A stretch of 64,000 bases of DNA from Shewanella salipaludis (GTDB taxonomy: Bacteria > Pseudomonadota > Gammaproteobacteria > Enterobacterales > Shewanellaceae), in contig NZ_JAAXYH010000003.1 in the NCBI RefSeq assembly GCF_012911865.1, forward strand, positions 248,001 to 312,000, written 5' to 3'. Below, one piece after another: positions 1 through 10,518 of this stretch. The translations under genes were made by a program, and so were the position numbers. The notes under the pieces were generated by a model. That model did no database searches, had not been told where the DNA came from, and worked only from the letters and a program-made list of their open reading frames with translations. Each line of letters begins with the position of its first letter. Position 1 is the first letter of the stretch.

Positions 1-1037
1 CTATCGCCATCCTGGTCGCCATCATGGTCAGCATAGCCGTAGTACGCCCCCTGACCCGGTCACTGGGCCAGGTCAACAATGCGCTCAACATCCTCGCCTC
101 CGGCGACTTGACCCACAAACTGGACGACAGCGGTCACGATGAATTTGCCGAGCTTGCCAAGAACTGTAATCGCTTGGTGGACAGCTTGCGCGGCCTGATA
201 GTTGGCATACTGGATCGCTCCAACCAACTGGCGGCAGCGGCGGAACAAACTTCGGCCATCACGGCACAAACAACCGTTGGCATTCAGGAGCAGAAGAGCC
301 AGGTCGATCAGGTTGCCACCGCAACCACAGAATTGAGTTCCAGTGCCCAACAAGTGTCCATGAGTGCAGATCAGGCCTTGGAGCAAATAAAGCAGGCAGA
401 TCAGGAAACCCAGCACATGCGGGCTCTGGCAGAAGAGAATAAACGCACTATCCTGGCCTTGGCAGACGAAGTCGCCAAGGCTGGACAAGTGATCAATAAG
501 GTTCACTCGGACAGTGCCTCTATCGGCTCCATCCTGGATGTGATCCGCGGCATCGCCGAGCAGACTAACCTGTTGGCACTCAATGCCGCCATCGAAGCCG
601 CCCGTGCCGGTGAGCAAGGCAGAGGCTTTGCCGTGGTTGCCGATGAAGTTCGCAGCCTAGCCTCGAGAACTCAGGATTCAACCCGCGAAATCCAGCAGAT
701 GATCGAGATGCTGCAGCAGGGGGCACAGCAGGCCGTATCCGTGATGGATCTGGGCCGCAGCCAGGCCAATACCTGTGTCGAGAAAACCGAACAGGCGAAC
801 CTGGCACTGGAAACCATCAGCCAATCCGTGCATAAGGCCTATGACTCCGGTACGCATATCGCCCATGCCGCCCAGGAGCAAAATATCGTTAGCCAACAGG
901 TTTCCGAGAAACTTGAGCACATAGCCGCCATCTCGGAAGAAACCTCCATAGGTGCGGATCAAACGGCGCAGTCCAGCCATCAGGTGGCGCAACTGGCCGA
1001 AGAGCTGCAAGCCTCGGTCGGTGAGTTCAGGGTTTGA
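1..1037 (+). CDS. Methyl-accepting chemotaxis protein, 3' part
   Basis: This is the C-terminal part of a chemoreceptor; the start and the sensor domain lie before the window. The open frame runs from base 3. The visible part begins in a hydrophobic membrane segment (I-A-I-L-V-A-I-M), continues with a HAMP linker (about [20 protein letters not shown]) and then a long coiled-coil signalling domain. The hairpin tip that contacts CheA and CheW is unmistakable ([19 protein letters not shown], then [15 protein letters not shown]). There is no C-terminal CheR-docking pentapeptide, as in many marine chemoreceptors. The ligand cannot be known from this fragment. An intrinsic terminator follows about 80 bases after the stop. 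Confidence 0.95.
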   Translation, partial: IAILVAIMVSIAVVRPLTRSLGQVNNALNILASGDLTHKLDDSGHDEFAELAKNCNRLVDSLRGLIVGILDRSNQLAAAAEQTSAITAQTTVGIQEQKSQVDQVATATTELSSSAQQVSMSADQALEQIKQADQETQHMRALAEENKRTILALADEVAKAGQVINKVHSDSASIGSILDVIRGIAEQTNLLALNAAIEAARAGEQGRGFAVVADEVRSLASRTQDSTREIQQMIEMLQQGAQQAVSVMDLGRSQANTCVEKTEQANLALETISQSVHKAYDSGTHIAHAAQEQNIVSQQVSEKLEHIAAISEETSIGADQTAQSSHQVAQLAEELQASVGEFRV

Positions 1038-1116
1038 TATGACCAGTTTGATATGACATAGAGGAGGAGCCTTGCTCCCCCTCTATGTATTGCAGATATC
1101 AAAGAATTGCAGATAT

Positions 1117-1146
1117 AAAAATGCCGGACCTGGGTCCGGCATTTTT
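1117..1146. terminator. Bidirectional intrinsic terminator
   Basis: A perfect GC-rich stem (arms ATGCCGGACC and GGTCCGGCAT, very short loop) is flanked by A5 on the left and T5 on the right. It can therefore stop transcription from the chemoreceptor gene on the left and from the DUF3718 gene on the right. Confidence 0.85.
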
Positions 1147-1187
1147 ATATCTGTTACTTTTATATCAGTTACTAGGGGACGCGATGC

Positions 1188-1595
1188 TTACTCTTCGTCG
1201 TCGCCACCACCGCCGCCCAAACGCTCATTGATGGCAGCGGTAATAGGGCTGGCGCCATGGCCGTTGGCATTGGCCCAGGCTTGGATCGTCATGCCATCGG
1301 CTTCGGCACCGCTCAGCTCGGTCGCGGTCAAACGTTTGGCGATAAACTCACCTACCTCATTTGAGCCGGCGGTCAATGAGGTCCGCAACAGACTCACACC
1401 ATCACAGCTGACACCCGAATATATATTGCGTAACTTTACCCGGCTCTCTTTCAGTTTCTTACGTAAACGGTTTTTATCGTTCGACTTCACATAGTCACAT
1501 ATGTTGGCAACCAGCTGATCCTGATCGGCCACCGCAGGGGTAGGCACAGAGGACGCAGCAATCAGCGCAACCATAGCCACAGGCAAAAGACGCAT
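1188..1595 (-). CDS. DUF3718 family secreted protein
   Basis: A 135-residue protein with an N-terminal signal peptide (hydrophobic MRLLPVAMVALIAASS, probable cleavage near AVADQ), so it is exported to the periplasm. Two cysteines (NICDYV and GVSCDG) in the mature part could form a disulfide. The C-terminus is a Gly run followed by acidic residues (GGGGGDDEE). The start is supported by AGGAG seven bases upstream. The layout matches the small DUF3718 proteins of Shewanella and relatives as I remember them; no function is established and none is proposed. It is monocistronic, between two terminator-like regions. Confidence 0.7.
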   Translation of the reverse strand: MRLLPVAMVALIAASSVPTPAVADQDQLVANICDYVKSNDKNRLRKKLKESRVKLRNIYSGVSCDGVSLLRTSLTAGSNEVGEFIAKRLTATELSGAEADGMTIQAWANANGHGASPITAAINERLGGGGGDDEE

Positions 1596-1688
1596 CTGAT
1601 ACTCCTTTCTATTTTTATTTTACTTATCAAGCAACCAAAGAACTTTTCAGGCCAGGCTGCAATTTAGGGTAAAAACTACGCGCCTAAT

Positions 1689-2171
1689 TTAACATTTTTT
1701 TACTAAAGTGATAAAGCGATATTGCAAACCGTCGGCATTCTTCCCCATTTCACTGTCGACTAATGCCCACGCATCTGGGTCCCAGGCGGGAAAATGCGTG
1801 TCCCCATCGACCTCGAGCTCTATCTCGGTCAGGTACAGAACCTCGGCCTGATCCAGTATGGCGGCATAGAGTTGACCGCCGCCTATCACCACCAATTCTT
1901 CACACGGTCCGGCTGCGGTTTTGGCTTCCTCGAACGAAGCTACCCGGGTAACCCCCTCAGGGGCATAATCGGCCTGGCGGCTGATCACTATGTTATGCCG
2001 TCCGGGAAGGGGTCTGCCGATGGATTCAAAGGTCTTTCTCCCCATGACCACGGGTTTGCCCAGGGTCAGCTGTTTGAAGTGTCTGAGGTCCTCAGGGAGA
2101 TGCCATGGCATCTGATTCTCTTTCCCTATGACTCGATTCTTTGCCATGGCGGCAATCATAGCGATACGCAT
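1689..2171 (-). CDS. folA: Dihydrofolate reductase
   Basis: Reduces dihydrofolate to tetrahydrofolate with NADPH, feeding thymidylate, purine and methionine synthesis in the cytoplasm. At 160 residues it has the normal length of the chromosomal enzyme. Recognisable features are the N-terminal IAAMAKNRVIGKENQMPWHLPEDL with the Met20-loop residues and the active-site acidic residue after WHLP, the NADPH-binding VVMGRKTFESIGRPLPGR, and the glycine pair in VVIGGGQLY. The start has AAGGA eight bases upstream. The gene stands alone, downstream of and parallel to cgtA, with a terminator between them. Confidence 0.97.
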   Translation of the reverse strand: MRIAMIAAMAKNRVIGKENQMPWHLPEDLRHFKQLTLGKPVVMGRKTFESIGRPLPGRHNIVISRQADYAPEGVTRVASFEEAKTAAGPCEELVVIGGGQLYAAILDQAEVLYLTEIELEVDGDTHFPAWDPDAWALVDSEMGKNADGLQYRFITLVKKC

Positions 2172-2379
2172 GCGATGTCCTTGTATTCTTATTGGAGTGA
2201 AGCTGAACGCCTAAGTGGCTGCTACTTTAGCATCTCGGACAGTATCTTCGAAACCTTTGAGCGCGTGCGCAAGCCAAGTGACGACAATCAGAATCGCGGC
2301 TCTATGTCTTTAGCTGGAGAAAATGGGGGAAACAAGCAAACCTTTCCTGGGAAGCAGGCAGGAGAAATGGGGCTGGTCA

Positions 2380-2414
2380 TAAAAACAATAAGGCAAGGCT
2401 ATACGCCTTGCCTT
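2380..2414 (-). terminator. Intrinsic terminator after cgtA
   Basis: An 11-bp stem (TAAGGCAAGGC pairing with GCCTTGCCTTA, loop TATAC) is followed on the minus strand by a T-rich tract, just beyond the cgtA stop codon. It ends the rplU-rpmA-cgtA direction of transcription before folA. Confidence 0.8.
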
Positions 2415-2461
2415 ATCGATTCGCTGCTGACCTGAAGAACTAAGCCAACGGGTATCCGCTC

Positions 2462-3658
<1,197 letters not shown>

Positions 3659-3783
3659 TTATACCGCCTAACTTCGCAGGTCGCCAAAAAACTCTACATA
3701 CCTTGTTCTAATCCGATATTAAGCAACCACTTACCTATCTTTGACAGCCAGGGTTGCAACATGAGATCAGAACACAAAAACAG

Positions 3784-3808
3784 AAAGCCCCACCAAAGGC
3801 GGGGCTTT
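3784..3808 (-). terminator. Terminator-like hairpin between rpmA and cgtA
   Basis: An 11-bp stem with one mismatch (AAAGCCCCACC against GGCGGGGCTTT, loop AAA). On the minus strand the hairpin is followed by CTGTTTTTG, so it probably attenuates transcription between rpmA and cgtA. Confidence 0.75.
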
Positions 3809-3831
3809 AACAGTACTGCTGAGTTCGAAAA

Positions 3832-4089
<258 letters not shown>

Positions 4090-4100
4090 TCAGACTCCTA

Positions 4101-4412
4101 TTATGCGTTGATAGCAGTAATTTTAACTTCAGTGAACCACTGACGGTGGCCCATCTTCTTGTCGTGATGCTTACGACGACGGAACTTAACGATAGTGACT
4201 TTATCGCCGCGACCGTGGCTTACAACTTCAGCAACGACTTTACCGCCGGCAACTAAAGGAGCACCAACGTGCACAGTTTCACCGTCAGCGATCAACAGAA
4301 CTTGATCGAACTCAACAGTAGAACCTGTAGCAACTTCTAATTTTTCTAAACGAACTGTGTGGCCTTCGGCTACACGGTGTTGTTTACCACCACTTTGAAA
4401 AACAGCGTACAT
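4101..4412 (-). CDS. rplU: 50S ribosomal protein L21
   Basis: Large-subunit ribosomal protein that binds 23S rRNA. It is 103 residues with the typical start [18 protein letters not shown] and the basic motif [20 protein letters not shown] near the C-terminus. First gene of the rplU-rpmA-(cgtA) unit, divergent from ispB across a 276-bp shared upstream region. GGAG precedes the start at a rather long spacing of about 11 bases. Confidence 0.98.
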   Translation of the reverse strand: MYAVFQSGGKQHRVAEGHTVRLEKLEVATGSTVEFDQVLLIADGETVHVGAPLVAGGKVVAEVVSHGRGDKVTIVKFRRRKHHDKKMGHRQWFTEVKITAINA

Positions 4413-4688
4413 AGCTATTTTACTCCGATATTCCTAACACGCGGGCTCACTCTTGGGCGAGGCAGGGTGCTACAAAAATTTTATTGACAATGGGCGCGGA
4501 GTTTACGTGAAGAATCCACTTCTGGCAAGCCCTAATCGACAAAGAATAAAAAAAGCGCGGAATAGTGACGACAAAGCTGCCACAACTACTGTCTTATACG
4601 GATAATTTAGGTAAAATCCGGGGTATTATAACACATGAGCCTAAATAAGGGCCGGCTAACTCAACAGCCCTGATAACCAGAGACTATT
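4413..4688. promoter_or_regulatory. Divergent rplU / ispB promoter region
   Basis: The gap must contain promoters for both divergent units. The sequence is AT-rich. A TATTAT at 4624-4629, about 60 bases before ispB, is a candidate -10 box, but no good -35 is found at the right spacing. Nothing else definite is seen. Confidence 0.4.
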
Positions 4689-5660
4689 ATGGACTTAAAT
4701 GCCATTCGTCAGCTGGCTGACACTGACATGCAAGCGGTCAATCAGCTGATTTACACACAACTCGAATCTGATGTTGCCCTGATCAATCAACTGGGATTTT
4801 ACATCATCAATGGTGGTGGTAAGCGTCTTCGTCCTCTTCTGTCTGTGCTCGCGGCACGTGCGGTGAACTATGAGGGCGATGCCCATCTCAAGCTCGCCGC
4901 CATCATAGAATTCATCCATACCGCCTCGCTGCTGCACGATGATGTGGTCGATGAGTCGACTCTCAGGCGCGGCAGGGAAACCGCCAACGCCTTGTTCGGC
5001 AACAGTGCCAGCGTACTGGTCGGTGACTTCCTCCATACCCGTTCATTTCAGATGATGACCGAACTCGACAGCATGAAAGTGCTCAAGGTATTGGCCGATA
5101 CCACCAACTTATTGGCCGAGGGCGAAGTGTTGCAGTTGATGAATTGCAACGATCCCAATACCACAGAAGAAAATTATATGCGGGTCATCTACTGCAAAAC
5201 GGCCAAGCTGTTCGAAGCGGCGACTCGCCTGGCGGCGGTACTGGCCGGCAGCGATGAAGCCCTGGAGCTGGCGCTGGGGGAATATGGCAAGTATTTAGGC
5301 ACCGCCTTCCAGCTCACAGACGATCTGCTCGACTATACCGCCAATGTGGACGAATTGGGTAAGAACATAGGCGATGACTTGGCCGAAGGTAAGCCGACAC
5401 TGCCACTCATCTATGCCATGATGCATGGCTCCGAGGCAGAGAAGGAACTTATCAAGCAAGCGATAGAAAGGGGTGATGGCAGCCATGCCGTTGCCGAAAT
5501 CGTCGCCGCACTGCATAAATCCGGAGCCCTGGAATACACCCAGAGAAAGGCAATAGAAGAGTCCAACAAGGCGATAGCCGCCCTCGATATCCTGCCCGAG
5601 AGTGATTACAAGTTGGCACTGATTTCCTTGGCCAAGCTCGCGGTAGAACGCACCCACTAG
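4689..5660 (+). CDS. ispB: Octaprenyl diphosphate synthase
   Basis: Trans-prenyltransferase that extends farnesyl diphosphate with isopentenyl units to make the ubiquinone and menaquinone side chain. It has 323 residues. The two Asp-rich Mg-diphosphate motifs are present: LLHDDVVDES near residue 80 and LTDDLLDYT near residue 213; GGGKRLRPLL near residue 42 is the typical IPP-binding stretch. Chain length cannot be read reliably, but the neighbourhood (divergent from rplU-rpmA) is that of ispB in gammaproteobacteria. A terminator follows directly. Confidence 0.96.
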   Translation: MDLNAIRQLADTDMQAVNQLIYTQLESDVALINQLGFYIINGGGKRLRPLLSVLAARAVNYEGDAHLKLAAIIEFIHTASLLHDDVVDESTLRRGRETANALFGNSASVLVGDFLHTRSFQMMTELDSMKVLKVLADTTNLLAEGEVLQLMNCNDPNTTEENYMRVIYCKTAKLFEAATRLAAVLAGSDEALELALGEYGKYLGTAFQLTDDLLDYTANVDELGKNIGDDLAEGKPTLPLIYAMMHGSEAEKELIKQAIERGDGSHAVAEIVAALHKSGALEYTQRKAIEESNKAIAALDILPESDYKLALISLAKLAVERTH

Positions 5661-5689
5661 GCCCTCCGAGGCTCAATCTCAATACCCGA

Positions 5690-5718
5690 AGCCGTCGCCT
5701 GAGTGCAACGGCTTTTTT
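5690..5718 (+). terminator. Intrinsic terminator after ispB
   Basis: Stem AGCCGTCGC pairing with GCAACGGCT (one mismatch), loop of six bases, followed by T6, starting 30 bases after the ispB stop codon. Confidence 0.85.
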
Positions 5719-5787
5719 ATGCCCTGTGCCCTCATGGCGCCAACCCTTGATCCCATCCCAGTACCTAGGATTGTGCCAAGGGCCGGA

Positions 5788-6456
5788 TTAAAGCTGCCAG
5801 TCTATGGCTCTCGAGCCCCGGGATGCCAACAGCTGATTAGCCCTGGAAAAGTGTCGGCAACCGAAGAAACCACGATAGGCTGACAGGGGCGATGGGTGAG
5901 GACCGCTGAGCACAGTGTGCTGGCTGGCGATGATGACCTTGCCCTTCTTGATGGCATGGCTGCCCCAGAGGATGAAGATGATGGGCTGGGCTTGCTGGTT
6001 GAGCAATTCGAGTGCATGGGTAGTGAAGATTTCCCAGCCCGCCTTGGCATGGGAATGCGCCCTTCCCCGTTCGACAGTCAATACGGTATTGAGCAGCAGC
6101 ACCCCTTGCCTGGCCCAGTGAGACAAGTCGCCATGGGATGGGATCTCGAAGCCGTCGATATCGCTCGCCAGCTCCTTGTAGATGTTGGCTAGGGATGGCG
6201 GCGGCTTGATCCCGGGTTTGACCGAGAAACACAGTCCATGGGCTTGCCCCGGGCCATGATAGGGATCCTGGCCCAGGATCACCACCCGCACCTCTGCCAG
6301 CGGCGTCATCTCGAATGCATTAAAGACCTCGACCTCGGGTGGGTAAATGTGTTTGCCTTGGCCGCGCTCGGCCGCAACATAGGCCATCAGCTCTTGAAAG
6401 TAGGTTTGTTGCTTCTCGGCATCGATAAAGGCCCGCCAACTGGCTACAGCTGCCAT
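5788..6456 (-). CDS. ung: Uracil-DNA glycosylase
   Basis: Removes uracil from DNA as the first step of base-excision repair. The 222 residues carry the family-1 hallmarks: the catalytic water-activating motif [22 protein letters not shown] (catalytic Asp in GQDPYH) and the minor-groove loop [14 protein letters not shown]. The start is supported by AGGGAG upstream. Single gene transcribed towards ispB; no operon partner. Confidence 0.97.
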   Translation of the reverse strand: MAAVASWRAFIDAEKQQTYFQELMAYVAAERGQGKHIYPPEVEVFNAFEMTPLAEVRVVILGQDPYHGPGQAHGLCFSVKPGIKPPPSLANIYKELASDIDGFEIPSHGDLSHWARQGVLLLNTVLTVERGRAHSHAKAGWEIFTTHALELLNQQAQPIIFILWGSHAIKKGKVIIASQHTVLSGPHPSPLSAYRGFFGCRHFSRANQLLASRGSRAIDWQL

Positions 6457-6651
6457 AGGTAAAACTCCCTGAAAAAATGCTGCCTAGCTTAAGAGTCTCC
6501 GGCCCAAGGCGCAAGTGCCCTATAACTCAAGTCACCATTCGGATAAAAAGCCAAAGACAGGCAACAGCTATAGACGAGTGGCACTAAACGGCTGAACCCC
6601 CTTCACTGGTATCGAAGCCGCCCTAGGCACCCTCCTGAAAGCACTGCTGGC

Positions 6652-7266
6652 TCACAAGGTCCACAGCACCCTGGCCGCCAGTAGGATTAACACTACCCCG
6701 GAAATCTTATCTATCAGTCCCGCCTTCTCCCTGAGCCTTGGCAGGACATTGGGGTGTGACAGCAACAAGGCTATCAGGGTATACCAGAGGCCATCCACCA
6801 ACAGCGGAGTCAAGACGATGAGGGACTGGCCGGTCAGGTTATCCGCCGCCAGCACGAACTGACTGAATAAGGCGATAAAGAATAACATTATCTTGGGATT
6901 AAACAGGGAGATGGCCAAGCCATCACGGGCGGCGGTCAGCACATCTGTCGCTTCCCCTGCCATGAGTTTGGCCTGCATGCCCCCCCGGGATCTCAAAGCT
7001 TGTACACCTATCCAGGCTAAATAGAGTGCCCCGAGGATCGCTATGCCATTAAACAGGAGCGGGGCTTTTTTCAACATCACCGCCAGCCCCAACAGGGTCA
7101 CGAGTGCGTAGACGCCAATGCCGATGGAATGGGCCCAGGCACAGACTATGCCCTTGCCGCGACCGCCCCCCAGGGTATGCCTCACCACCATGGCCAGACT
7201 GGGTCCTGGCGACATGGCCCCCAGACAACAGATGGCCAGCAGGCTCAACCACACGCTCACACTCAT
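6652..7266 (-). CDS. LysE/RhtB family amino-acid exporter
   Basis: A 204-residue inner-membrane protein with about six hydrophobic segments. The N-terminal SPGPSLAMVVRHTLGGGRGKG matches the LysE/RhtB signature (PGP motif in the first membrane segment). Members export amino acids such as lysine, threonine or homoserine; the substrate cannot be deduced here. The start has GAGGGG at good spacing. Monocistronic. Confidence 0.88.
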   Translation of the reverse strand: MSVSVWLSLLAICCLGAMSPGPSLAMVVRHTLGGGRGKGIVCAWAHSIGIGVYALVTLLGLAVMLKKAPLLFNGIAILGALYLAWIGVQALRSRGGMQAKLMAGEATDVLTAARDGLAISLFNPKIMLFFIALFSQFVLAADNLTGQSLIVLTPLLVDGLWYTLIALLLSHPNVLPRLREKAGLIDKISGVVLILLAARVLWTL

Positions 7267-7597
7267 AGATGCCCCTCATTGTTCATGTTACAGCCATTAA
7301 AAAGGGCCCTCAGGCCCTGAATTTATATCGCCCCTGACTCGCGGCAGCTATTGCTCAATATACAACGTCTGCCCCACAGGATAATAGTGCCTATTGGCCC
7401 TGTCGCTAATGTTAACAGCAGCAATGAGGCATAGCGCCCACAGCCAAACAAGCATAGCCTCCAGCATAGACGCAAACACACTATCGAAAATTCCCAATAA
7501 AAAAGGCTGCTACTGCAGCCTTTTTGCTCACGTCAAATCGGTCTGAACCCGTCTGCTGAAAGGTGGGCAGCAGACGCTTGGTTCCCAGGCTTAACGC
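7267..7597. other. Intergenic gap between LysE gene and TonB receptor
   Basis: No credible coding sequence. The part nearest 7500 contains the terminator of the receptor gene; the rest shows no clear element. Confidence 0.5.
7501..7524. terminator. Intrinsic terminator after TonB receptor gene
   Basis: Perfect 10-bp stem (AAAAGGCTGC and GCAGCCTTTT, loop TACT) with A- and T-runs on both sides, lying about 75 bases after the receptor stop on the minus strand. Confidence 0.85.
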
Positions 7598-10177
7598 CTA
7601 GAAACGATAGCTCAGACGTCCATAGTAAAAACCGCCGTTATAGTCGAATGGACCACTTTCATAGTAGACACCACCCAACTCGCCCAAGGTGCCGTCTTTC
7701 AGTTTTTGCGCCTTTTGATCGAATAGGTTGTTCGCACCTACGGACAGGGTTAAGCCATCCGTCAGGGCGTAACTGACTTCCAGATCGACTGTGACTGCCG
7801 CATCTGCGACTTCGGAGCCCCAATCAGAGGTGTCGTCCGCATGGGTGGCGTAATATTCACCGAAATAGTTACCACGCAACGTCATACTCAGGTCATCCCA
7901 GGATTGAGCCCAAGTCAAGGTAGCGCGATGCGCCGGAATACCATCCTCCAAGCGGCGAACCTTACCCGCATCAGTGGTTGCAGGATCATATTTGTCGACA
8001 CTGGTATCTGTCCAACCATAGGCCAGACTGAATTTAGCGTAGCCAGACAAGAGTTCAGTGTCATAAGAGCCAACTATGTCAACACCTTGGGTTGTGGTAT
8101 CGAAATCATTGGTATAGAAAGTAACTGCGGAAATGAGCTCGGGATGATCAACGCCCGCCGCTCTCAAGGCATCATAATCTTCAGCTTCTACCGAAATCTG
8201 GCTCGACTGAGCAATACGTCCTTCCACCTCGATATGGTAGTAATCGACAGTCAGGAAGAAATCGCCATCCTCATACACCACACCGAAGGCATTGCTCACC
8301 GACTCTTCAGGTTCCAATACTTTACCACCATAGAATGCCGAGAGAGGATTGGTTGGTGGTGCGATAAAGGTCTGAATTAAATCACCGTTTACAATAGATG
8401 TCTGAGTGTTGACAACGTTTTCCTGGCCCACGGTTGGTGCCCGGAACCCTGTGCTGTGCGAGGCACGGAGTGACAACTCATCTGTGGCAGAGAACTGAGC
8501 GCTGAGCTTGTAATTTAAGGTATCACCGAAGGTGGAGAAGTCTTCATAACGCAGTGCCGCCCCGAGCAGCCAACGATCACCTATGTAGGCCTCTGTATCT
8601 GCATAGATACCTATGTTATGGCGTGAGTTTTTACCCGCAGACTCTGGGCCGAAGCCTTTGAAACCGTGGGAGCCGATATTGAACCCTTGATCCGCATAGG
8701 GTCCCGCTATCCATGAGGCTTCTTCACCCTGGGTAATCTCAAACGACTCTTCACGCCATTCGAAGCCCGTGGCAAAACTGATATCTTCTGACAAGCCGAC
8801 ATTGATGAAACGCGAGACATCCAGGTTCACTGTGGATTCTACTTGCTCATAGGCACCGGTTTCAAAATCGGTCGGGGTATCCAGACCCAATGAAGGGTTC
8901 AGAGAATTTCTCAGGCTAAAGGTCGATTTATTCTTACCTGTCCCGGCGCTGGCATCATAGTTCCACTCGCCAACCACCCCCTTAACCCCGGCGAAAAATG
9001 ACCTGTCTTCGACCGTACCGGCAAACTGCGGCGTATAACCGCCCGGACGGATCTGGTTCATTGAAAAACAGTTGGGATCGGCAACCATATCGAGATAAGG
9101 CTGACTCGTCAGCACATTGCCATCAACCGTGTTGCCGTTGGCGTCGGTGGTTTTGGGAATAGGCACTATGCCGCAGCTCGATTGATCCCCATTGACGGCC
9201 CCGACCAGCAAGGTTTCGCCCTCATCGTTCGAATAAACGTTGCCGCGATTATGTGGGTTACGATAGTAGAAACCGCCTACAACATCCCGCGATGAGTAGT
9301 TACCGAACGCATAGAGATGGGCCTTGTCATTGATATCGAATCCGGAATTAATAAAGATGCTGTAGTCGTCGTTGATTTCAGGATTACCCCAAATTTGCGC
9401 CGGATCTTTAACCTCTGTGTTGCCCTGGGCAATCAGGTTTGCCGCATCGAAGCGCTGCACGCTGCGACTGGTGGCATCGGCATTCTTGTATTGAGCACTG
9501 ATGTTGACGAAACCATCGTCGGTCAGGGGCAGGCCTATGTTGCCGTCGACTGTCGTAGTCGCGCCATCGCCCTTGTAATATTCACCCTGGCTAACAGTGA
9601 TGGAGCCGCCCTCGGAATCATCCTTCAGGACGAAGTTCATCACCCCGGCGATGGCGTCCGAACCGTATTGCGCCGCTGCGCCGTCGCGCAGTACTTCCAC
9701 CTGCTTCAATGCAGCACCCGGGATCACTGAGATATCCGGCCCCTGGGCACCGTCGTTGATGCCGCCGCCCTGGAAGGCGATGACAGAGGCTCTGTGCCGA
9801 CGCTTGCCGTTGACCAAGACTAAGGTGCTGTCAGATGGCAAGCCACGCAGGTTCACCGGGCGCACCAAAGTTGCTGCATCGCTGATAGGTTGGGCACGGG
9901 AGTTGAAAGAGGGGACCGAAGTGACCAACATATCGATCATATCTGTCGAACCATTTTTCTTGAGATCATCGCTGCTGATGATGTCGATAGGTACCGGCGA
10001 GTCGCCTATGGAGCGTGGGGCGGCGCGCGAGCCGACTACGGCAATTTTTTCAACATTTTCAAGTTTTGCTTCTTCCTCTGCAGCAAAGGCTTGGGTACTG
10101 ACCAGTGCTCCCGATAGCGCAATTGAAATGGCCAAACTTAATGAGCTAACCCCGAACTTTTTATTTTTCATCATCAT
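7598..10177 (-). CDS. TonB-dependent outer-membrane receptor
   Basis: An 859-residue gated outer-membrane transporter. Order: signal peptide ending near QAFAAEEE, a TonB-box-like stretch (EKIAVVGSR), plug domain with LRGLPSDSTLVLVNGKRRHR and VEVLRDGAAAQYGSDAIAGV, then the 22-strand barrel ending in an aromatic residue (YYGRLSYRF), as needed for barrel assembly. Three ATGs in a row open the frame. The VNGKRRH/AAAQYGSDAIAGV type is common in Shewanella and other marine bacteria. The second receptor at 41.6-44.1 kb is a clear paralogue. The neighbours give no substrate clue. Confidence 0.93.
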   Translation of the reverse strand: MMMKNKKFGVSSLSLAISIALSGALVSTQAFAAEEEAKLENVEKIAVVGSRAAPRSIGDSPVPIDIISSDDLKKNGSTDMIDMLVTSVPSFNSRAQPISDAATLVRPVNLRGLPSDSTLVLVNGKRRHRASVIAFQGGGINDGAQGPDISVIPGAALKQVEVLRDGAAAQYGSDAIAGVMNFVLKDDSEGGSITVSQGEYYKGDGATTTVDGNIGLPLTDDGFVNISAQYKNADATSRSVQRFDAANLIAQGNTEVKDPAQIWGNPEINDDYSIFINSGFDINDKAHLYAFGNYSSRDVVGGFYYRNPHNRGNVYSNDEGETLLVGAVNGDQSSCGIVPIPKTTDANGNTVDGNVLTSQPYLDMVADPNCFSMNQIRPGGYTPQFAGTVEDRSFFAGVKGVVGEWNYDASAGTGKNKSTFSLRNSLNPSLGLDTPTDFETGAYEQVESTVNLDVSRFINVGLSEDISFATGFEWREESFEITQGEEASWIAGPYADQGFNIGSHGFKGFGPESAGKNSRHNIGIYADTEAYIGDRWLLGAALRYEDFSTFGDTLNYKLSAQFSATDELSLRASHSTGFRAPTVGQENVVNTQTSIVNGDLIQTFIAPPTNPLSAFYGGKVLEPEESVSNAFGVVYEDGDFFLTVDYYHIEVEGRIAQSSQISVEAEDYDALRAAGVDHPELISAVTFYTNDFDTTTQGVDIVGSYDTELLSGYAKFSLAYGWTDTSVDKYDPATTDAGKVRRLEDGIPAHRATLTWAQSWDDLSMTLRGNYFGEYYATHADDTSDWGSEVADAAVTVDLEVSYALTDGLTLSVGANNLFDQKAQKLKDGTLGELGGVYYESGPFDYNGGFYYGRLSYRF

Positions 10178-10468
10178 TCATTCTCTCAACTGCTTGTTAT
10201 CATTATTTTTCATGTTCGTATCTGTTGGCTTATCCGGAATTAATCCTTAGACCAAAAAACACTAAACAGGAACACCTTGAAAACATTTTTATAACAATAA
10301 GTGAACAATTGCCATAACAAATTGTCATCATAAGCAGGGTAAATCCATCAATCCTGCATTTTCAAATAGTTACAAATTAAATTATTTGCGAACTTCCATT
10401 TGGTATCGGGCGGTGCATGAAGACAGCTTAGGCGCTCATGCATCAGACTGTGATCCCGATCCAATGCG

Positions 10469-10478
10469 CGATATGTCG
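10469..10478. promoter_or_regulatory. Possible activator site upstream of the PAS/sigma-54 regulator
   Basis: CGATATGTCG, an imperfect palindrome, is the reverse complement of the site at 12024-12033 upstream of ccoG. Its place just before the likely start of the regulator gene suggests autoregulation. Inference only. Confidence 0.45.
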
Positions 10479-10518
10479 TGAGTTGATTTTTGCCGCTATA
10501 CTGAGCCAAAGTCGACGA